Source: Tillandsia leiboldiana (lineage: Eukaryota > Streptophyta > Magnoliopsida > Poales > Bromeliaceae). From it: DNA of 64,000 nt. The DNA is taken from positions 12,500,069 to 12,564,068 of the forward strand of contig CM055076.1 in NCBI GenBank assembly GCA_029204045.2, given 5' to 3'. A program made the translations under genes and the position numbers. The notes beneath the pieces are model-generated. The model worked only from the letters and a program-made list of their open reading frames with translations. It was not told the origin of the DNA and did not search any database. This document shows positions 55,890-64,000 of this stretch, in pieces (the first letter of the stretch is position 1; each line of letters begins with the position of its first letter).

Positions 55890-58800
55890 TGTGTACACTC
55901 GCCAATCCATCACTACTCTGTCTAGCCACACTAGGCAACTAACCACCAACTCGGCCACTAAGCCGCTGTATACTGGGTTACACTAACCCGGCCACCTTGG
56001 CCACTCTCTGTTCTTTTTATTCTTTACCTTATGGTGGTTTAATTTAAGTTAACTCTCAGAAATTCTTATCCAACGGGCCCCAGCCCGGTAGTCCTGCTAC
56101 CATCAGATAAGATTTCTAAGGTTGCCGATAACACTCGCAAGTGTTACCCCGTCCTGCCGGGGGGACTTGTCATACGGGACACTGCCCGATAGGGTCACTG
56201 CCCAACTTGTCACCTGTCATACGGGTCGCTGCCCGGGAGAGGGACCCTGTCCAACTCCGACAGTTGTACGTTCGCCCCCGGAGGTACGCCCTTTTTATAT
56301 TTTTCTTTTCTTTTCTTTCTCTTTTCTTTCTCTATTACTTTAGCACTTGGCCTCTTTGCTCTTAACACTTGCTTTTCTGTCTTATACGAGCTTGTAGCTC
56401 CCTTTTTGCCACTGGCAATCTCTTTCTTTAAGCATTTAGCTCTTTACTTTCACTTTTAGCCTTTCGAAAGTACCTCGTCCGACGGGTCACTGCCCAGGGA
56501 GTCCTGCTCCACAATGACGAGTCTCAAATTCGAAGGCGCCATTTACATTCTCGATATGCTCTTTTAGCCGCTTTTAGCTTGCTATTAAACTTTACCTTTT
56601 GCATTTATTACCTCTTATCCTAGGTCTTGCCATAAGGATAATTAGAGAGTCTCCTGGACTCTTAAACATTTCACCTTCATTTATTTAACTCAAATTGAAG
56701 TTAAAGTTATTGTCCATTTGCCCAGACACCCTATGACTTTCTAGGGTTATATTTGATCAACTCTTTAACCTTGGGATCTTATCCCACTTTCCTTATTCCT
56801 CATTGAATCCTAGAGTTAACTTAACTCTATTTTCCTGTTCCACTATTAACTTAGAGTTACACTTACTCTAATTTCATGTTCCACTATTATCTTAGAGTTA
56901 CATTGACTCTAATTTCCTGTTTTCCCTTTCATGTCTCCACACTTGATCCATTTTTCCATTCTCTTGATTCCTTACTGAATCCTAGAGTCAACTTGACTCT
57001 ATTTTTCTGTCTGTGAGTTTAAACTCTTCTAGCTCACCTTAGGTTCCCTTTACCTAAGTTCCATGTCATACTTGTCCTAGAGTTCCTTGACTCTATGCTG
57101 ATCACTAGTTCACCTTAGGTTCTCTTTACCTAAGTTCCATGTCATATATATCCTAGAGTTCCCTGACTCTATGTTGATCACTAGTTCTCCTTAGGTTTCC
57201 TTTACCTAAGTTCCATATCATATACATCCTAGAGTTCTCTGACTCTATGTTGATCACTCTATCCAGTGTCCTTAGGTTGTCACCTAAGACCATGCCACTC
57301 GTCCTCCCTAGGATAACTCCTAAGTTGATGTCACTCGTCAAACCCCTATACTAGGTTTTCTCCTAGTCTTACTACCAACAACTGTTGTTCCCTTATGTCA
57401 CGTGATTCCTAGGGTTATACCCTAACATGCTCACAATCATGAATAACTAATCTTTTTCATGCATGCAATTATTTTCATCTCATTCATAAAATAATAATTA
57501 TCTCTACACATGCATATTCATCATATATCTTTGGCAACCAACAGTTGCACTTTTCCTCTGTGTTCATTTACACATACACATCAATTCCTCTAACTCTGGC
57601 AACCAACAGTTGTACTTTTTCATCTGAATTCATCTACACAGGCAATCATAATCATAATTACCTAACGCCTATAACAGGCTACTATCATGCTTCGAATCGA
57701 AAGCAAAGGAGCAAGGGGAGAGGTCACCCAATTTCGGCAGAATTCCCCACCTTGTGATGCCCCTAATTGCTTGTAGACACTTGCAATTGGTCTCCGCGCA
57801 ATTCCACTTGTTTCCTCGAGCTTGCACGCAAAACGGTGCACATCCCTCGAGTTTGCACGCAAAACGGAGCATGCTTCTCTTAAGGTTGCGCGCAAAACAG
57901 TGCACATCTTTTCTAACCCTGCACGAGAAATGATGCACAATATTAGGGTCGGCACGCAAAACTGTGCGCGACAACACGAACTGCACGCGAAACGGTGCAC
58001 GTACCTCAAAACTGCACGCAAAACGGTGCACATCTGACTGTAGGGTTGCACGCAAAACGGTGCATACTTTTCCTAGCCCTTCACGAAAAATGATGTAAGC
58101 TATTAGAATCTACACGCAAAACGATGCGTATTGGTCCAACCTGCACGCAAAACGGAGCACGTACCCCGTATTGGCACGCAAAACGGTGCACATTCTACTG
58201 TAGGGTTGCACGCAAAACGGTGCACATTTTTCTGACCCTGCACGTAAAATGAAACACAATGTTAGAGTCGGCACGCAAAACGATGCCCGTCAGTCCAACC
58301 TGCACGCAAAACGGAGCACATACCTTGTATTGGCACGCAAAACGGTGCACGTTCCTTTTTCAACGTTGCATGCAAAACGGTGCACGTTTTACTTGTTCGC
58401 GTCCAAAACTGCGCGCCTTTGCCGAATTGGCACGCAAAACGATGCATACCTCCACGAACTTGCACGCAAAACGAGGCGCGTCCAAAACGCCTGCGAAACT
58501 CGCGCAGTAAAATGGCACAGAAAGTTGGGTCCCTAACATGCACGTGGGCAAAGGGGTCAAATCCAAAATCCAAAAGGAAACTTCAAAACTGTGCCAAAAA
58601 TACCACAAAAACGACATACGGGGCCCTCGACAATGCCGTGACGTCCATCGCGCCCATTAGCCTCTTTGGAGCACCTTGCGCGCACCACGGAGTCCACGGC
58701 GCGCTCGTGCGCCCTCGAAAACCCCGGGCGGAATCGCCCGGTTCCCCTCCTGGTACGCTCGGGTGAAGACAACAGGGAGAAAAAAGGAGAAAAAAGGGGC

Positions 58801-59980
58801 AATTCGGGCCTAAATAGGCCAAACCGGAACTTTCGGGTGCACTTTTCGGGCGCCCGAAAGTTTTCGGGCGGCTACAGTAACCGGCCCGCCATGGTCCACG
58901 CGTCCACGCGGCGCCAGCTGGGCGCCACGTCACACTCGCTCGGCCTACCCGAGCGCGACACGTGTCCCTGGACCGGTGCACCGCGACCATGGACCAGTGG
59001 CAGCCAATCAGAGGCTGTCACGTGGACCGCACTACCGCCCGGGGTAGCTGCGTCGCGTCGCGTCAGCGCGTCACGTCGCGCTGACCGACCAATGGGGGGC
59101 CGACACGTGGCCACCCCCGCTGACACGCGCCAGGCCGCCGCGCCTTCCCCGCGCACGCCCCTGCTCCCTCGGTCGCCGCGACCAATGAGGAAGCGCCACG
59201 TGGCGGTCCTCACCTACCACGCGCGCCTCGGGCCGCGCGCCACAGCGCGCCGCGCGCGCTGCCGTGCCTCGGGATTCGCGCCCGCCGCCTCGGGATCTGT
59301 GCCAACTGCCTCGGGATTCGTGCCAACTCGGGATTCGGGCGCGCTACAGTAACTTTCGGGCGCACCGAAGTCCGGACCGGGCTGCTACAGTAACCGGTTC
59401 GCTACAGTGCAAAAAACCCGGTTCACTGCAGCCCGAAAACCGGTTTGCTACAGTACTTTCCGGGCGCCCGGAACTCATTTTCGGGCGCCCGGAACTCATT
59501 TTCGGGCGCCCGAAACTTGGGCCCAAGCCCAGTTTCGCCCGTTTTCGTCCGTTCTTGCCCGTTTCTCGCCCGTTTTCGCTCAAATTTGACGGGCAGCCAC
59601 AGTTTAACTTAATTTACCTCATGGTACTTAAACTTTTCAGTTTGGAACCTCTCTGGGTTGCCAAAAGTCTCACTATATTTAATTTCGCTGGCGGAGCCCG
59701 TTCTCACTATCCGAGTGTCCGATCAACGCGAAACTTTTATTGTGGCCTTAAAACACATTTACGGAGCTCCCGTAATTTTCTCGGAATTTTCCGAAACTGT
59801 GAATTTTCCACTTATAATCTGGGCCCACTTTCTCATGTAGGATTCAAGATCTCACATTCCAATCCCGATTTGGGCCCAATTCGTTTTCAGGTCATCCTTT
59901 ACCTCTATAAATTAAATAAAATAGCATTTCATACTATTTTATTTACATTTATTTACATACCAAAATTCCGGTTCATTACA
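55890..59980 (-). mobile_element. D2: D-family LTR, second segment
   Basis: Continues D2 after element C and ends CGGTTCATTACA. Contents match the D1 LTR: pyrimidine tract (56296-56340), small hairpins and 76-bp units (56790-57260), 31-bp array (57824-58475), then a GC-rich block (58880-59240) with CACGTG near 58926, 58968, 59019, 59104 and 59198. Unlike D1 it has a cluster of TTTCGGGCGCCCGAA palindromes and CTACAGTA motifs (58834-58880 and 59330-59515). Confidence 0.88.
57824..58475. repeat. 31-bp tandem repeat array in D2
   Basis: About 21 units of the same 31-bp repeat as 20119-20760, with the TGCAC/GTGCA core inverted repeat. The variable 12 bases differ between units more than the core does. 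Confidence 0.92.
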
Positions 59981-62057
59981 TTAACCGTTTCGAATTTCCT
60001 GGCATAGAGTTATTAACTCTACGTTCTTGTCATACTGGCCTAGAGTTTATTACCTCTAATTGCATTCAACTTATTCCTAGAGTTCATTAACTCTATTTTA
60101 ACTCCACATCATTTTCACCCTAGAGTTCATTGACTCTAAGTTCCATTTTTTAATGTCCCTAGAGTTTATTAACTCTATGATTTTCTCTTTTTCACATTAA
60201 CCTAGAGTACTTTGACCATATGTTTTTTTTCATGCTTTACTTGTCCTAGAGTTCATAAACTCTATGTTAAGTACTATATATTCAACCTTAGGTTTCCTTT
60301 ACCTAAGTTCCAGGTCATGCTCATCCTAGAGTTCCTTGACTCTATGTTGATCACTCTATCCAATGTCCTTAGGTTATCACCTAAGACAATGCCACTCGTT
60401 AAATCCTAGGATCAACTCCTAAGTTGATGTCACTCATTAAACCCCTAAACTAGGTTTTCTCCTAGTTTTATTACCAACATGCTCTTTTCCCTTATGTCCT
60501 GCATGATTCCTAGGGTTATACCCTACATAATCACAATCAAGAATAGCTAACCACTTTCATGAATGCAATTATTTTCATCTCATTCATATAACAATATTTA
60601 CTTCTACGCGTGCATACTTATCATAATTCCCTAACACCTCTAACATGCTACTATCATGCTTCTAAATCGAAAAGCAAAGGAGCAAGAGGAGAGGTCACCC
60701 AATTTCGGCAGAATCCCCCACCTCGTGATTCTTGTGAGGAACTTGAGTGTTCTCTTTGTTCTCAAAAGAGAGCAAAAATTGCTCTCCTGGTCTCTTTGAT
60801 CCTCAAGAGAACCCTACACATGATATGAAATATAAAGAAAATCATCTCTATGATCTTTTAAATTTCATGCAAACTCTTAAAAGAGAAACCTTAGTTTTGC
60901 TCTTACCTTTTCTTTTAGAACTTTTGTTCAAAAGAGAAGGTAGAAAGGAATTGGAGTCCACTTGGAATACTCCCAAAATGCTCTTTTGTAGGTCCACAAA
61001 AATTCTATAAGTAGAGATCATTTTATTTAAAATAATTTTTATTCTCTTTGAATTCCACAAGTAATCATTAAAATGAAACTCTAAGTTTCACTCACCTCTT
61101 TTGAGTGTGTTTCTCCAACCTCTAATTAGGGATTTGCATGATCAATTTAGATCAAAATCCCAAAAAAACTAAGATTCTAAGTTTTAAGCCCTAGGTTCAA
61201 ACTTCTTTAATTTCATCGCGATTTCTCCGCGATTTTCGCCGATTTCTTCGACAATAATCCTTCTAAGATCAAATAGATTATAGATCTAAAGGAATTACGG
61301 AAAAACTAAATTTATTTTTCGCAAAACTCACCTCAAAGAGCCAAGATTTTGAGCTTTTCTTGGTTCAAAAGCTCGCCCCCGCTCGTTGTAGGCTCCTCGC
61401 AAATCACCCCGCGATTTCGTGCGCTTTAGAGTGAGAAATCTTAGAGAGAGGAAGTGATGGGAGAAGGAGAGAGAAAGCTCTCCTTGGAGAACTCCTCTGT
61501 GTGCTTTCGTGCGGGTGGAGAAGAAGAAGAAAAGGTAAAGTTAGCCTTTTTATGCAAAAAGTCCCCCCCCCCCCCCACAATAGTGGTAATTCACTATTTA
61601 GTCTAATTTTGATCTGATACTTGCCTGCGGAGCCCTTCTGAGTGTCCGTTTGCGCTCAAATTTGACGGGCAGGCTCATCTCAACTTAATTTATCACGGAA
61701 TATTTTAAATTTTCAGTTTGGGCCATTTCTGGGTCACCAAAAGTCTCGCTGTATCCAAAATCGCTGGCGGACCCCGTTCTCACTATCCGGGCATCCGATC
61801 AACGCGAAACTTTTTCAGTGGCCTTAAAATATATTTACGGAGCTCCCGTAATTTTCTCAGAATTTTCTGACACCGTAAATTTTCTGCTAAAAATCTGGGC
61901 CCACTCTCTCAAATAAAATTTTAGATCTCTCATTTTTATCTCGATTTGGGCCCAATTCGCTTCCAAATTATTCTTTACTTCTCTAACTTTCATAAAAATA
62001 GTATTTCATACCATTTTTATTTACATTTATTTATATACCAAAATCCGGTACGTTACA
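59981..62057 (-). repeat. Second LTR of element A, second segment
   Basis: Resumes at TTAACCGTTTCG and matches 37850-39901 to the end CGGTACGTTACA. It carries the TAGAGTT hairpin series (60007-60310), the donor-like sites and a poly-C run (61563-61576). An insertion of about 12 bp (CTTGTCATACTGG) near 60026 distinguishes it from the first copy. Confidence 0.92.
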
Positions 62058-62235
62058 TTCTACCCCCCTTAAAATAAGTTTCGTCCTCGAAACTTAAATC
62101 GCACCTCGACGAAAGTTCGATCGAGATGGAGGAATCTTGCCCCCACTGCTGGGCTGACTGTATGCCGTTACTGGGCATCATGTTGCCTGCTCGCCAAAAC
62201 CACCGAACACTTCGTTCGTGGATCCCTATCTCCAC
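62058..62235 (-). mobile_element. A-type polypurine tract and 3' internal end, third junction
   Basis: Matches 39902-40075 (and 21951-22040 plus 25336-25430), beginning with TTCTACCCCCCTT and the hairpin AAGTTTCG/CGAAACTT (62076-62095). So the second A LTR is followed by the internal 3' end of another A-type copy and not by flanking host DNA. The match is lost after TCCAC (62231-62235), where a new LTR begins. Confidence 0.85.
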
Positions 62236-64000
62236 TGGGAGGATTCGGGCGTGAACAGTGTTGGGCCGGGCCCAACACTGTAGCAGCCCGAATGTTCCGG
62301 GCGCCCGAAAGTTGGGCCCAAAAGCCCAATCTTGGATTTTTGGCTTTTTCCCGGGTTGAGGCCTATAAATTGGCCAATGGCACTTCATTTTCGGGCTTTT
62401 GCCGAGCTTGTTAGCCTAAGTGCCCTTCATCAAAGTTTTTCCTCATCTTGTTGTGCATTTTTCGGTGGAATCTCAGAATTTTTGGAGGCCGCGCGTCGAC
62501 GATTTCGGCAGCGTAGCGCAGTGCGACGAATTATTGTTGGAGGCCCATTTTCGTCGCACTTCAGTCTGGAAGGTCTACAGAGCTACCCTGACAGTATTTT
62601 TGGACGATTTTCACGGCGTTGGATCCATGAGAGGTAGGCCTATGTTTTTCATGTTGACCATTTTCTTCAGATCCGAGCTCTTCTTGGGGTTCCTGGTATA
62701 TTTTTAACCCCCATTGCTACACGATTTCTCTCTTGACATCAGCACCTTGCCAGATTTTATTCTTCGCGCTCGAGCGTCGGATCGAGACGAGCCTATACAC
62801 TTTTTTCATCTACTCGTCGCGAGGAGTATCACCGTATTTTTCATGGATTTTTCCGAGACCTTCCCGGAGGTATACTATTCCCTTTTTATCTGTGCAAGAG
62901 TTTACAGTTGTGTGGTTGTGAGTGTTTGCGCACCTATACTGTGGAATTTGTAACTCAGCCTACGGGGCTCGGATTTGGACGTGCCGGTACCCGTTTCGAA
63001 GTACTCGGCGCGACGATCGTTGTGATATTTTTATTGGAATTTTTGGAGTTCGTTTTACAGGTGAAAATTTCGCATTAAGGGGACTGTTACCAGCAGATTT
63101 GTGATACTTGGATTTTATGGAAATAAGTGTAACTTTGGGTTGTGTTTTTGTACCCAGGAGGTATTGATCACTGTTCCTGTACTGTTGGATTGGTGGGTGT
63201 GTAGAGATATTTGTTTCTGGACATTCTCAGCTGTACGACTCCGAACAGTTAGCGTCTTCAGGTGGGTGGCCTTGTCTTCATGACCTATGGATTGTGCACT
63301 AATTCTATCGGTGTAGGGACTTGCATGTTGTAGATGTATTTTGTATAGCATGCTAGAATATAAGAATTGATGTTCCTGATGCTGTTAGATGATCATGTGT
63401 TTATTTCCTTCCCTACAAGCTGTTGATTATTGTTATCTTGGAACTTGACCTAGCACCCCCGCCATATGTTGCATGTGTAACCAGACCAGTAGAAAACCCT
63501 CACTTGGGCTAGGGTTATTTATGTTTAGACATCCACACATTGTGTTTCATTCCTGGGCTTAGTGTTATCCTCGCCCAGGTAGTGGGCCGAGAGGTCGGGA
63601 CTTCCTTTTAGTGTGGGATGCATGTCACACTCGTGCTTGGGAGCAGAGTGGAGTCTGGTAGTTGCAGTTGGTCGTTCATCTGTGGCGGGAGCCGTTTGGG
63701 TAAACGGCGGTCCCGAGATGTTTTACTTGTCGCCACTGTGTTAGTGGCAGTCGTATTTCAGTATTTGTAGGACCTAGAACCCAGAACCCTTTTCGACATA
63801 CACATGATTTTAGTCTACTAATGTTTTCTTCCAAGCATCGAAGGGCCGCTGGAGTCTATTCTTGTTTGATTGGACAAAGGCATCAGCCCTTTGGGGTTTG
63901 GGTAAAATACTTGTTTTCTAACTGTTTTTCCTAAAAGAACTAAAAATCATTAAAAAAAATGGGTTTCTCCTCAAATCAAGATAGTTTTTCAAAAAGGGAA
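62236..64000 (+). mobile_element. LTR of another element, 5' part, runs off the window
   Basis: Begins TGGGAGGATTC after TCCAC, the candidate target duplication, whose other copy is outside. It has CACTGTAGCAGCCCGAA and GGGCGCCCGAAA motifs (62275-62310), TATA at 62364-62370, donor-like GAG|GTAGGC near 62634, the shared leader block twice (62813-62875, 62985-63070), and near 63829-63900 a repeat with TTCTTGTTTGATTGGACA related to 31014-31167. It is related in its 3' part to the 5155-bp LTR at 27225. No gene is seen. Confidence 0.75.
62364..62370 (+). promoter_or_regulatory. TATA box of the LTR at 62236
   Basis: TATAAAT in GGCCTATAAATTGGCC, downstream of GGGCGCCCGAAA. Confidence 0.65.

Overview
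The window is a gene-poor stretch of a nuclear plant genome, almost certainly an angiosperm with a large, repeat-rich genome. Nearly every base can be assigned to LTR retrotransposons of the Ty3/gypsy superfamily. The clade is the chromovirus Tekay/Del type: primer-binding sites match initiator-Met tRNA (TGGTATCAGAGCC), polypurine tracts follow a conserved GTTTCGAGGACGAAAC hairpin, an integrase ends in a chromodomain, and LTRs are very long (about 2.9-5.2 kb). I see no host gene, tRNA, rRNA or CRISPR array. Many open frames lie in GC-rich or tandemly repeated LTR DNA and are not genes.

Layout. 1-2526 is a partial LTR of family B, followed by a 100-N gap. 2627-17015 is the 3' end and 3' LTR of element H (+), split by complete element B (-, 3471-14963, 5-bp duplication GTGGC). 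17016-17291 and 33011-33955 are two pieces of the 3' LTR of element G (-). Between them lies element D1 (-, 17292-33010), which carries two LTR-only insertions: 22041-25335 (duplication TCACT) and 27225-32379 (duplication TTACG). 33956-36242 is the 3' half of G pol (RT end, RNase H, integrase, chromodomain), inactivated by two in-frame stops. Element A (-) sits in G pol: LTR 36243-39901, a gag-only internal region, and a second LTR from 43242 to 62057. That second LTR is split by a D-family LTR (44840-59980), itself split by complete element C (+, 45459-55884, duplication CTATC). 62058-62235 is again A-type 3' internal sequence, and 62236-64000 is the 5' part of another LTR (+). The deepest nest is G > A > D2 > C.

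How the parts relate. None of the elements is coding-competent as read here. G has a decayed pol. A keeps only a gag with two stops. D1 keeps only a scrap of gag. B and C are independent insertions that share the same compressed, decayed pol remnant, which suggests families copied in trans. The LTRs share modules despite little overall similarity: a GC-rich upstream block with G-boxes (CACGTG), a TATA box, a long leader bounded by splice-like sites, arrays of small hairpins, and a two-hairpin U5 end just before the primer-binding site.

The most interesting signal is RNA structure. The U5 end has the form hairpin-linker-hairpin, with unrelated stem sequences but retained pairing in several families. 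The A and D leaders are built from serial short hairpins whose arms change in a compensatory way.
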